A DNA stretch of 60,000 bases from Polytrichum commune (lineage: Eukaryota; Streptophyta; Polytrichopsida; Polytrichales; Polytrichaceae): NCBI GenBank assembly GCA_950295325.1, contig OX485803.1, positions 12,402,001 through 12,462,000 of the forward strand, written 5' to 3'. This document shows positions 35,962 to 46,375 of the stretch, piece after piece. The notes under the pieces were generated by a model that made no database searches, had not been told where the DNA came from, and was given only the letters and a program-made list of their open reading frames with translations. The translations under genes and the position numbers were made by a program. Position 1 is the stretch's first letter. Each line of letters begins with the position of its first letter.

Positions 35962-36321
35962 TTAGGGCCGGTTTACACTACGGTGGAGAAGTCCACCGGT
36001 CATGAAAAAAAGGGCGTTTCTCAATTGTGATTGGTCGAAAATGCAACTCTTGACCGGTGGGTGTTTACACTAGGTGAAGAAAACAATGGTGGTGAACTTT
36101 TCTCATGGATGATAAAATGACATGGCCGCCTACATGGCGGCACTTTTTGGAGTTGGGCTTCTCCGGCCTCAAGAGGCCGGAGAAGCCCAACTCAATAAAA
36201 ATATTTTATTGCCTTTAATTCTTCTCCGGCACATCCACCATTTGCCTCATATAACCATGTCTTGGCCAAGCATTCTTGACCGACCGGAGGCCTTCTCCAC
36301 CGTAGTGTAAACCGGCCCTTA
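35962..36321. mobile_element. PIF/Harbinger-like MITE, 354 bp, perfect 27-bp ends, TTA duplication
   Basis: The element spans 35965-36318 between TTA at 35962 and TTA at 36319. The left end starts GGGCCGGTTTACACTACGG and continues GTGGAGAAG. The right end (36292-36318) is its perfect reverse complement over 27 bp, and similarity continues inward. The interior contains the palindrome CCGGCCTCAAGAGGCCGG. No transposase. Perfect ends suggest the youngest of the three Harbinger-like copies. Confidence 0.93.
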
Positions 36322-36836
36322 TGTTGGATGAATGAGAGGTACGTTCGTATACGATAACTCCCTCTCTCCCGCTTTTGCACGTTGTGTTAGTACAACTTGA
36401 GTCCACACAAGGATATTTTGTAATAGTGGAGTGTTCATCCGACTCTTTTTTTTCCTTTTAATCAAGGTAGGCCCCACCGTCAACTTTCTAGGACCTAGGG
36501 GATGGGCCCGGAATTCAAATGCATCATATTATTATTATCATTATGATTCCATGCTTCAAATGGCAAGTGACCGGATTCAATAACCGTCTAGTCAGCATTG
36601 GCCCCATCGAGGGGAGAGGAGTGCCAAGTGGAAGAAAGGGAGGATGTAAGTCGCCGCCGGCTATGAAAGTGCCCCATCCTCATCATCCAAGGGTGGGGAC
36701 ACACGCTCTCTTCTTCCTTTTTCTTTTTCACTTTTTTCTTTTAAAAAGAGAGTAAAACTTTGTATGGTAAAATTCTACTACACCGGTAGCATTTTATATG
36801 CGGGTGTTGTTTGGTTACTTTTCTAAATCGGACCCC

Positions 36837-37552
36837 TAAGGTAGGAGCATCTTAAACCAAGACAACCCTAGAATCAAGACCCTTCATATGAGAATGTTCA
36901 CCATGTGAACATTACTATAGTTTTCTAGCAACTCGGGCAGAAAACAACCAATTTTAAAGGTGTCCAAGTTTCTGGGAAGTTAATTTCGTTGAGTGTCCCC
37001 CCCCCCCCCCCCAAAAAAAAAAAAAAACATTCAAAGAGTGCGTACAATCACAGTAATGCAAGTGACATTCATTGGGATCCACCAAAGTAGCATCAAATAA
37101 CTTCAACAGTGTCCTCACGCAACATCAATCTCACTTATGGTTTAAAAACAATACAAGCATGAATTTGTTCCACAAGTCATGTTGACACACAACCATAAAT
37201 ACAGAAATGAGACAAGCAAACGGGAATGGATGTCTCACTTATTTTAGACTACTTTTTAATTTGCCTGATTTTAGAATATTATTTTATGAGCTGCCTAACT
37301 TACTTTTAGGCAAATAGGTACCCAAACTGCTAGAGAGCTACAATTGTCTCCCTAACGGTTTTGGGCAATAACACAACTTTCATTTCAAAAAATTGTATTT
37401 ATTTTAATATTGGGGGAAATAAAATACTATTGCAGTACACCTGGTATCTTTTTTTCTTCTTACGTGATTATAACTTTTTTTCCAGTTTATTATATAGTTA
37501 CCACATGTATCCGAAATGTCTTAGTTTCTCGGTTTCAGGTGCTCCTACCTTA
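36837..37552. mobile_element. Tc1/mariner-like element, about 712 bp, TA duplication, empty paralogue known
   Basis: The element spans 36839-37550: left end AGGTAGGAGCATCTTAAACC, right end GGTTTCAGGTGCTCCTACCT. TA lies on both sides (36837-36838, 37551-37552). At 43441-43460 the flanks appear without the element: ATCGGACCCC-TA-GGTTTGATT versus ATCGGACCCC-TA-[element]-TA-AGTTTAATTTGATT. This supports both the boundaries and the TA target. No transposase is present. The interior carries the C16-A15 tract. Confidence 0.75.
36997..37027. repeat. Bipartite C16-A15 tract
   Basis: Sixteen C followed directly by fifteen A, inside the TA-flanked element. Confidence 0.95.
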
Positions 37553-37860
37553 AGTTTAATTTGATTGGTGTTTTATTCGGTGAGGAGCAACGAACAAACA
37601 CCATAAGAGACATGTTTAGAAGAGAATGGACTACGTTTTCAAATTGCATTCATTATCCACACTCAATAGTGAACACAAATTGGGAGGACTTCTGAATTTA
37701 TTTTAGAATTCAACAAATATGGACTTCCAGTATCCATGATTGAATAAAAGGAATTTTGAAGCTTCATTGTAGATTTGCTCATGCAACACAAGTTTCGTTG
37801 TGTAAATCTAATCCGTAGAAGTTGGAGAACATGGAAAACAAACCGAATACCACCCACATA
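37553..37860 (+). repeat. Dispersed repeat family T, copy 1
   Basis: Aligns with 43449-43765: GTTTAATTTGATTGG, GGACTACGT.TTCAAAT, ACACTCAATAGTGAACAC, ATAGATTTG-like blocks, ATGCAACACAA, GTTGTGTAAATCTAA and TAGAAGTTGGAGAA. The TA-flanked element at 36839-37550 sits at its left part. Confidence 0.75.
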
Positions 37861-38754
37861 TCTTATGTGCAATTTGGTTGCCTCATGCTATTTTATCAAC
37901 ATATCACACTATTATATACCACTATAGTAACAAAAGACACGAATTGTTTTCTTATCGTGGGTGCTATACGGATGAATAAACAAAGTTATATGTTTTTGCA
38001 AACTTGATTTTGACCCTAGATATTTGCATGAGTAAAAGGCAACCTAATCATTGTAGTAAATGGCATTAGCCAATAATGAAGTTTAAATGTGAATCATGTG
38101 AGAGCGCATAGTATGCGGGCTTGTAATAAACACATCCAATGTCACATGCAATTTTGACCATTGGATAGGTCTGCAAATTGATTGAACTAATTAGCAACTG
38201 TGGATCATGAAGATTATCATTTCAAGTGTCAACGTTAGAGTCGAGATGTCATATTGGAGATTCTTCTTTCTCTTTAAGGGATCACACATGCCTATCTTGT
38301 GTTAGTTATTGAACTTAAATTGATATATTCATTTTGAGAATGCAACCCAATCTCATCATCACGCGTGTCAATTTTGTGCTTGTCTTTAACTACGAGCCTT
38401 GTCATGTACCACTCATTTGTATTTGTTTGTGTAAGATTATTGGTCACATAGCATAGATTTAGTAGATGAAGTTCAGTTTGACCTCAAATGTTGAGAGAAA
38501 AACGGTTGCTTAGTAGGGCTTGGTTGGCACTTCAATACCCTCGTGTTGAATGAGCAGGTCCGAAATAGATTTGGAAGTCATAGTTTTGTTAGTAGTTAAT
38601 TCTCAAATGCATATGAGCCCTACCTTTCAAATGCTCATAAATACTTGGTTATAGGAGTCTAAATGTCATTTGAAACAATTCAAGAAGTGCATCCATGCAA
38701 CTCTTGTAATCTTGGTTATAGGGGCATGCTCATGGTTTGAATTTGGTGTGCATT

Positions 38755-39050
38755 TTTTGGAATTCCTATGGTTGGTACTTATATTTGAGTGGTGTGTGAT
38801 TAAGTGGGGATCTTAGACAAACATCAAACAAACATGTGTCAACAATTTTTTTTTGGATTGTGTGCTCGAGGTTTGGTGACTATTGCAGCTTTGAAGCCCG
38901 GGGGAGGTCAATATGATCATTTAAGAAGAAAGGATGCATGCATTCATTTTGAGGATGACTAAGATATTCATCTGAGCTGATTTTTTTGGGGAAGAAAATG
39001 CTTATGTCCTCCATTTGACTTGTCTAATCATCTCAGACTAATTGAGCATT
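38755..39050 (+). repeat. Dispersed repeat family S, copy 4
   Basis: Shares TATTTGAGTGGTGTGTG, ACATGTGT, GGATTGTGTGCTC, GATCATTTAA, AAGATATTCATCTGAGCT and GACTTGTCTAATCATCT with the copies at 11-15 kb. Its presumed right end, GTGTCTACCTTATGG, is displaced to about 39497, so a further insertion of about 400 bp probably separates the parts. Confidence 0.6.
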
Positions 39051-39875
39051 TAATAGCATAATACTCGTATTTAAGTAAAAATGGACTAAGTATAGATTCA
39101 AATTATAACATGTTGAATTATATCATAGGATCCTACGATAGGATTGTATGGTACAAATCCGCCGATAGAATGTGCAAAGTTGATTATGATAATATTATAA
39201 CATTTGTTTTGATTGTATTTTCACTATTCAACATTGATTTATATAGATTTAACAACAAAAAAATAGACCATCGATTTTTCCATCATATTTTAGTAGCACA
39301 ATATTCGAGTAATCTCTAAGGACAAATATCTCCCCATGAATCTACCATAACATTTTAGATATATCATAAGTATATTGACGGATCCGTTCATAGAATCGAA
39401 GCAACCAAAAAGTCCAAAATTTTAAAATATGTCCAAATTTACTTAAATAAATCGTATAGGAGAAGTGCTCTCATGGGAAAGTAACCATTCAAGATGTGTC
39501 TACCTTATGGAGACACTTTCATTCACTTTTACTCTACTTACTTGAGTATCCAAACGCCCTTATCTCCACGAGACCCTCGGGACTTGAGATTTGTTTTTTG
39601 GGAGAACATAGGAAGTGCGTGGCCACCTGGGTAGTTTTTCCGTCAAGTAGATAGAAGATTTCATGGCCAAGAACCGCACCGCCAACCACTTCATTTGGTT
39701 TTGAGTGCCTCTCCACTATCATCCGATAGTTTAAGGTCATCTTGGATTGGGACTTGAGACTTTGGCCCATCTTTTGTGGGTGCCATTTGCTCAATGAGGT
39801 CATCATTGCTAGGTGTTTGGTGGCAAGAGTAGGACTCATAGTTGGGCCACACTAGACGGGTTGGGCAGGGGGGGA

Positions 39876-39898
39876 AGGGTTTAGGGTTTAGGGTTTAA
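39876..39898 (+). repeat. Interstitial telomere-like repeat
   Basis: About three units of AGGGTTT (plant-type TTTAGGG) after a G-run. A shorter two-unit match is at about 33713-33726. Too short to be a telomere. Confidence 0.85.
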
Positions 39899-40014
39899 GG
39901 TGACTTGCTTTGTCCCTAATGCCTCAAATGGGACCCACCGGCATGTTAAAGTACAACGTCAAAAAACAATGAAACTTTTTTTTTCTACCACCCCTTTATT
40001 ATGTATTATTATTA

Positions 40015-40027
40015 GGGGGGGGGGGGG
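40015..40027. repeat. G13 tract
   Basis: Thirteen G preceded by (ATT)n rather than by a T-run. Confidence 0.95.
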
Positions 40028-40138
40028 AAGAAAATTGAAAACAAATCAATTGCTAGAAAGGAACTAGAAACAAACTAACCGTTGGGACTCTGAAGGGTCC
40101 CACCGGGACTCAAGGAATTATACCTATATGTGGATCAC

Positions 40139-40196
40139 TACACTAAATATTGTATTTAGTGCCACGTACTATAAGGAATTACACAATGCTATATCT

Positions 40197-40227
<31 letters not shown>

Positions 40228-40378
40228 GTCATGTTTTTATCACTAAATGTGAAATTGGTTGTTTGGATATTATAGAACATTAATAAATTCACTTGGCATA
40301 AAAAATACATCAATAGAAAAAGACAGAACATTTTGTAACTCCAAATAATAAGCGACACTAAATATCATATGCAGTGTA
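40139..40378. mobile_element. MITE family U, copy 2
   Basis: The left end, TACACTAAATATTGTATTTAGTGCC, mirrors the right end, where GACACTAAATATCATATG is followed by CAGTGTA. Ends match family U at 34715-35406 but the interior is shorter, at 240 bp. A (CTAA)n(TA)n microsatellite lies at about 40197-40228. The target duplication is not clear. Confidence 0.65.
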
Positions 40379-41176
40379 ACTCCTCATGTAATCTTAGAGT
40401 GAATCTAATAAACGAGCATCTTCTTATCACACCAACTATTGTGAAGATACTATGTACAAAAGAGGAGATTTTTCTCATTATTTTCAAGCTCTTATGTCTG
40501 TCCAAGCCTTTATATAATCAACCAAGGAGTTCCAAGTGACATGTTGGAGCTTTGGCATTGACAATGTAGAGTGGTTAGAAACTAAATACACCCTTTGCTA
40601 CCAAACATAATGCATGGGATAAGACTACACATTGCTTTCTAGTCATCAAGATATGTGGTTGATGGAAAACCAACAAAAATAGAACTTCATTTACCGATTT
40701 TCAAATTTTGACATTAAAGAGGATTTGTTCAAGTCTTTACTTTGTTGATGTAGTGTTGACTTCCAATTTGTAAACCTAAATATTTCTTACACTGAAAAAT
40801 CATGCAATGTTGACGACAATGTCTCTATCTCTGTGTTGTTTGTCATTCATGTCAACCAAGATTGAAGTGAAGAAAATTGATTTGGTTACGTTGATATTAC
40901 TCTAAGATATATAACACTATTTCTCAAGGATATTGTATCAACATTATTTATAGTTTTTAATGTTATCAAAGAGAGATACCAACCTTTGTTTCTCAAACAC
41001 ATGGAGGTGAACCTATGTCAGGTGGCAAAAAGGAATTTACGGTTGCCTATTTAAATATTCAATTGCATAATCATACTACAAACTACCCAATTATTGCTAT
41101 TATATCCGTAGCAAATTAATCCCAACTTTCATGCACATTTTCTCAACTTTAGATCTCTAGATCGTTGCAGTCTCAC

Positions 41177-41662
41177 TTAAAGCATGTTTACACTAGTGAC
41201 CATGGATCATGACCATTGGTTTTTTAAGTTCCCTCATTGGCTGAGAAATGAGTGGCAGTCCCATTTTGCTTCAAATGAATTCATCAATAATAAGATTAAC
41301 CATGTCGGAGAAAAAAACATGAGAAAGAAACATGCAATCTTACATTTCTAGGACTGGATAATGTTGTTGGTCAAGACAACCTATACAGGTTGATTATACA
41401 AAAAATAAAGATGATTGTCATGGAAATTGAATTATATACTTCCATTTTAATATAGACTATTTAAAATCTAAAATATTTGATTCTCATTTAAAACACTACA
41501 TCCATGTCTAATTACATTCTACACTTAGATGTCCCAGGATCGAGATTTTTAACATGATTTAGAAAATTTCGTTGTCATGACTTCAGATTGCTGGCCATTT
41601 CATGAGAAACCCTAAATCAGATGCTCTCACAACCCTTGGTCATGTGTGTAAAATGACCCTTA
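41177..41662. mobile_element. Degenerate Harbinger-like MITE, about 480 bp, TTA duplication
   Basis: TTA at 41177 and 41660. Inside the left TTA is GTTTACACTAGTGACCATGG. Inside the right TTA, on the other strand, is TTTTACACACATGACCAAGG. About 17 of 26 terminal positions agree, with the TTTACAC and TGACCA blocks conserved as in the 35965 element. Older than that copy. Confidence 0.55.
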
Positions 41663-43340
41663 GTTAAGTTCCTTCATTATATCTTAGTTTAGTGGTATTC
41701 TTCATTGAAGTTGAGGTGCCCATGATGGAATATAAAGAGAATCTCTTTTAAGTTAGTGAAACTAACATTCCAAAAACTTCTTAACCTTGTATATATATTG
41801 CAAATAAGACACAAACACACGGTCCCTTGATTAAGAAATAGGTATTAAGCCACCTCCTCACCCCCCCTCCCTCCCATGCCAACGCATGCATGGGCAGGAG
41901 GAGGTGAACAAACATCACATGTCAATATAAACATTGACGATCCTTTCTCATTTCTTTCTTGACATTTCGAGCCAAAAATTATCTCGCCAATCATGAAGGA
42001 GAGATAAGGAGAGATAAGGAGTGAGCAGGCAACCTTGTCTAACCCCGGGAAATAAGTAATCACACGCCCTTTAAGATTAATAACACATAATCCCACATAA
42101 TATTTGGAATACCACATAACACCCACACAACCATCCCTCGTATTCCAATAAGCGGTGTAGATAGAGAATCTAGGCTCGAAATTTGAAGTTAGGGGTCACA
42201 TGGGCTAGTAGTTTCATTGTAGGCAAGTATAAGTCTACACTAGATATCTTGTGTACGTACTAGTAAGATACTAGTAAGCTACTAGTCTACCAAAATGCGC
42301 TTGTTGGGTGGGCGGAGCTTCCCATTTTCATCCGTCTCGCAACAAATGAGGTGGAAAATGTACCCCACTTGCGAAGGGCATTACAAGTTGGGGTATCCAA
42401 ATGGAATGTCTCCCCACCAAGAGCGCCAATTTTAGATACACTTTGATATCGATCATAAATGCATCTTCTTGTAAACATTGGGAGATGGTAGTCTTTTTTG
42501 TATACTCTATATGATGATGTTCTAATCAAAACTAAAGATACTTAATGATATAAATTTAGTTTTGCATGTCCTTGTCTGAAGGACTTGTCACATCTGCATG
42601 TTTTCTCTTGAAGCAAAGTAAGGGAACGTCTTTCGTGTGGTTACATACATTCCAAGATATAAAATAGTTCAACCAATCTATAAATATCAACATGGGGCTC
42701 ACATATATGTAAATATCCATTTTTTTCTTCATAAAATTCATATTTTAGATAAAGGCAATAGATTACGCACAATAAAGCAACATGCAAAAGGAGCCTTTAT
42801 TTCAAAAATATTTGGTGGTTTCAAAATATACTCAACCAAATTAGGATGTAGAGGAGTGATACGAATATAAAGTAACATTAAACACACATTGGAAAGATAT
42901 ACAAATCATTTATCTCAAAGCACCAGGTGCTTCAAAATGATAATTACAAAATTAAAAAAAAATTGCAGTTATTGTCAGAATTTTGAGTATGAAGATTGTT
43001 TCTATACTATGTAAACTTTGTGTGATGTTAATTTAGTTTTGAGAGACATTTTTGAAATCCCTCCATCAATTACAAGATAAGATGGTCCCATGAAGGGGGT
43101 AAATGTCCCGTGCCCGAAATGCGACCACCAAAATATTCATGGTAACTTATCCCTTATCATATTGCATAAGTACCAACAGATGGTTTGCAAATTTGCTCCC
43201 CAACCTTTTGATCAAAGAGAGGTTGTGGAAAATATTCCCGGCTTGTTGTATTGGAGGGAAAGCCGGGCGGTACTAGGGTGAAAAAAACATAAAGGGAGTT
43301 TGACCGTCCAAAGCTCCATCAATAGTAATTGTACTCAAGG

Positions 43341-43368
43341 CAACTTGGACACGGTAATGTCCAAGTTG
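43341..43368. other. 11-bp perfect hairpin
   Basis: CAACTTGGACA and TGTCCAAGTTG are separated by 6 bp. It has no T-run or gene context, so I assign no role. Confidence 0.7.
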
Positions 43369-43448
43369 CTCTCTAAATTCTTCTTCAAATGTCCGTGTTT
43401 CACTTAAGGTAGATGAAGTTTTAAGTGGCTTGGTTTCTTAATCGGACC

Positions 43449-43765
43449 CCTAGGTTTGATTAGTACGTGGTTCGGTGGGGATCAAAGAGATCATAAAAGA
43501 TACATGCTTAAAAGAGATTGGACTACGTCTTCAAATAATAAGAACTACTCTACACTCAACAATGAACACAATTGAGAGGACCAATATATTCAATTACGAA
43601 ATCTACAAACATGCACTTTCGATAACCATAACTAAAGCAAAGCAAATCCGGATTATTTATAAATATTTCATCATAGATTTGTTGATGCAACACAATTATT
43701 GTTGTGTAAGTCTAACTTGTAGAAGTCGGAGAATATGAAAACGAATGAAACAACACCCAGACACC
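43449..43765 (+). repeat. Dispersed repeat family T, copy 2 (empty site)
   Basis: A paralogue of 37553-37860 with continuous left flank GGACCCCTAGGTTTGATTAG, lacking the TA-flanked element. It contains GACTACGTCTTCAAAT, ACACTCAACAATGAACACA, ATGCAACACAATTATTGTTG and GTAGAAGTCGGAGAATATG. Confidence 0.75.
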
Positions 43766-44097
43766 TTACACCGTTTCTTTCCCCACAGACTTGAAATATT
43801 AGCCCTCAAAGGCCCGGAAGTTGTATTTAGATGGGTTGCGTGACACTAATTTGTGCAAATCTTCAACAAAGCTTGAAAGAAGGTCTCACTTGGTCTATGA
43901 TATTGAATCTACGTCATTTCCATGAGTTCAAGTCTTCTCGAATTTCATTGTACTTATATGTATGGCATGAAGCAAAAAAACCAGCCAAACCTATGCTACA
44001 TACCTAACCCATACACAAACAAAAGACAACAAATTCATACAACCTCAAGCTATCCACACAAGAGTGCAACCCAGACAAGGACATCCTCGCAAATAAA

Positions 44098-44535
44098 CCA
44101 ACCCTTGAAGTACAAGGTGCAGAGTTCCACATATACGACCAAGGCAGAAACTACAGGGCCATCATCATTATAAAAAGACTCCATTGGATATGGAACCGAT
44201 ACTCCCACAACAACCTCCCGCACCTAACCAACTTCCTACAACCCCCACCACAAGACTTTGAAACCGAAAACCTATGGCTTATTGATACATAACTATACTC
44301 CCCAAGAGAAAACCAAAAAATGTACAACCCAACAACAACCAGCATACACTACATTCGGAAATCACGAAACTACTAATAGGTTCCTTTAAAATCACGCATT
44401 CATACTACTCCTCCCCACTTACTTGCCCCGTTCAACTCACACAATACAACTCACCCCACAACTAGGATATAATATTCGGTTCCTTAGGCGACACAAAATC
44501 CTCCAAATGGGAAAGAATAGGCCTAGCGTACCCCA
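44098..44535 (+). pseudogene. LINE ORF2 segment upstream of the RNase H region
   Basis: Reads GAEFHIYDQGRNYRAIIIIK, RLHWIWNRYSHNNLPHL, ENLWLIDT, a stop, and LYSPRENQKMYNP. After further shifts it reads DIIFGSLGDTKSSKWERIG and LAYPT up to the inserted element. It was coding, but I cannot name the domain. Confidence 0.45.
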
Positions 44536-44837
44536 CAGGGGCTCCCTAAATACCCCCGACGAGCGTTGCAGCTGTCAGGCTCGGAGGCTAGGTTCGATGG
44601 GGTTCATTTTTCTGGCCCTCCCCGTTTTAGCCCCTTGGTGATTTTTTTTGGTTTTTTTTGGCTAAATTTGGGTCCTGCGGCCCCAAATTACCCTAGGGAG
44701 CCCCTTATGAGATCAAATAAGGCCCCACCCAATTAAAAAAATAGGGGGCATGTTTTATCCCAACCCTGCCACCCCCTCCCGAACCTAGCCTCCGAGCCAC
44801 GCTCGATGGGGGTTTTTAGGCATATCCTACCCCACAG
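44529..44837. mobile_element. 289-bp inverted-repeat insertion in the LINE, 10-bp direct repeats
   Basis: The insert spans 44539-44827, flanked by TACCCCACAG at 44529-44538 and 44828-44837. Subterminal GGCTCGGAGGCTAGGTTCG (44579-44597) pairs perfectly with CGAACCTAGCCTCCGAGCC (44780-44798). The outer ends are imperfect inverted repeats around CCTAAAxACCCCC. The insert is G/T-rich, unlike the A/C-rich LINE, whose protein homology resumes after it. A 9-11-bp duplication suggests a Mutator-type MITE. Confidence 0.7.
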
Positions 44838-45200
44838 ACCATGACACAACCCTAAAAGCCATTCACTGGGCCATAATGGCAACCTAAGAAGATGCCCACA
44901 CAGTCACCATCTTAATAATCAACCATAATGATTGGACATCACAACAACTCCCAATCACTACAAACGTAGACATATATTAGCAATCATCCCACCCCACACT
45001 ATACATTATGACCCCACACTAGAATGGCCAAAATACCACAAACGCATAGAACCATCCTTGACATTGATCATATGCATACATAACCAAGCTAACCTCACAA
45101 CGAACTTACAAACCCCACACAAATTACAACAAGTCCTAAAGAACATAATTAACACACACATAGACACACACTCCATTAAATCCACCTCCCCCAGACTACT
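44838..45200 (+). pseudogene. LINE ORF2 stretch resembling a Rossmann/methyltransferase half-domain
   Basis: Reads TTLKAIHWAIMAT, TVTILII (hydrophobic strand), DWTSQQLPI, HPTLYIMTPH, EWPKYHKRIEPSLTLIICIH and NQANL. A second copy, at 4.7 kb on the minus strand, has HWAIMAAHT and LTILILPYED. Preceding residues GLAYPT and GLTHPLY sit where an NPPY-like motif IV would be. Order and spacing are reminiscent of phage-type adenine methyltransferases (motif IV, helix, strand ending LLP, then two strands). This is inference from two decayed copies; the stretch could be some other alpha/beta domain or the end of the RT connection. Confidence 0.25.
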
Positions 45201-45807
45201 ACGTTAAATTCTCTAAAGCATGGAATGATGTCCCCAAAACAAACACCCCCATCCCAATAAACACCCTACAACACCCCTACCATACAAATATAATCACTTC
45301 CATCTACTTAAATACCATCCACAATATTGCATTTACAAAAATGGCTCATTTATCCCACCCACCAAAAACTCTGAAGGCCAAATAGAGGGCATTACAACCG
45401 GATCGGGAGTCTATAGCCCCAACAACAACACACAAATAATAAAGCAACTCCCAGGCTACCAAAACATCCTAAGAGCAGAACTTCACGCAATACTTGTTGC
45501 TATCAAAACCATACAATCTACCCAACTAGACATGCATGTATTTATAGATAGCCTAAATAGCATATTCTTAATTAACAATCACATACCACATCCGACATCC
45601 CAACACCATCACCCCGAAAAACTACTAATAGCAACAATTGTACACCAAATATATTGGACCCCACACACAATTCACATCCATAAAGTATGTGCACAGTCGG
45701 GCATTACTGGAAATGAAATAGTTGACACACTAGCCAACGAAGGAACACTTAAAGAAAAACCGACCACTACCCCACATATCCACACAACCCACCTTACTCT
45801 CTACTAG
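45201..45807 (+). pseudogene. LINE RNase H domain, first catalytic Asp replaced
   Basis: One frame is open from about 45250 to 45807: HFHLLKYHPQYCIYKNGSF, GSGVYSPNNNTQIIKQLPG, RAELHAILVAIK, MHVFIDSLNSIFLINNH, then IHIHKVCAQSGITGNEIVD and LANEGT. The RNase H active site uses D-E-D-D with a supporting His. Here E (RAELHA), D (FIDS) and D (EIVD) are present, but the first position, usually TDGS, reads KNGS. RNase H near the C-terminus is known from plant L1-type and some algal LINEs. It degrades RNA in RNA/DNA hybrids during retrotransposition; with Asn at the first position this copy is probably inactive. Confidence 0.75.
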
Positions 45808-46008
45808 CTAGCAAGTTGCTCAACAGCTACACATGACGAACCATTTGCAACCTCCACACATTTATAACAAAAGAACACAAAAGCTGCGAAACTAAAACAA
45901 CCAAAACCAAATTCCCATACATGAACAAATGGCTATCAAACACTCAAATAAACCAAAAACTCTCCAAGCATTTTTGGAAAAATGAAAATGCAACAAATGC
46001 CCAAATCA

Positions 46009-46375
46009 CCCAGACGTTGAATTTAAGATAAGCACAATACATGGGCAACCACATGAAGAATTTATTGTGGCCCCTCACACATCAAAACCCCAACTGCACA
46101 CTGTGTCAACACAAGCACAAAGACACCTCGCCCCACCTTCTATCCACATGCGAACACCCATACAAAAAAGCCTAAGAATTGCACAACACAATAAAGCAGT
46201 ACACCTCATTACCCAAGCACTGCAAGCTAGCAAAAACACTTGGTTCTTCACATTGACTTATGCAGGCAACCTTAACAAAAAAAAAAACACGCAAACAAAA
46301 AATCCCAAACTAGCTCCTCAAATGTACATGTTCCCAAGTAATATGCCAATGCCAAGCCAAATTACGACCAGACAC
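46009..46375 (+). pseudogene. LINE zinc-knuckle region, copy 1 of a 365-bp direct repeat
   Basis: Contains NPNCTLCQHKHKDTSPHLLS followed by TCEHPYKK, a CX2CX9HX4C zinc knuckle like those after the RNase H domain of other LINEs. The nucleotide sequence from CAGACGTTGAATTTAAG to GACCAGACAC recurs at 46749-47110 with few differences. Confidence 0.7.

Noticed and set aside
41845-42126. Minus frame of 93 codons
   Set aside because: No recognisable motif; the C-terminus falls in a short G-run. Chance frame.
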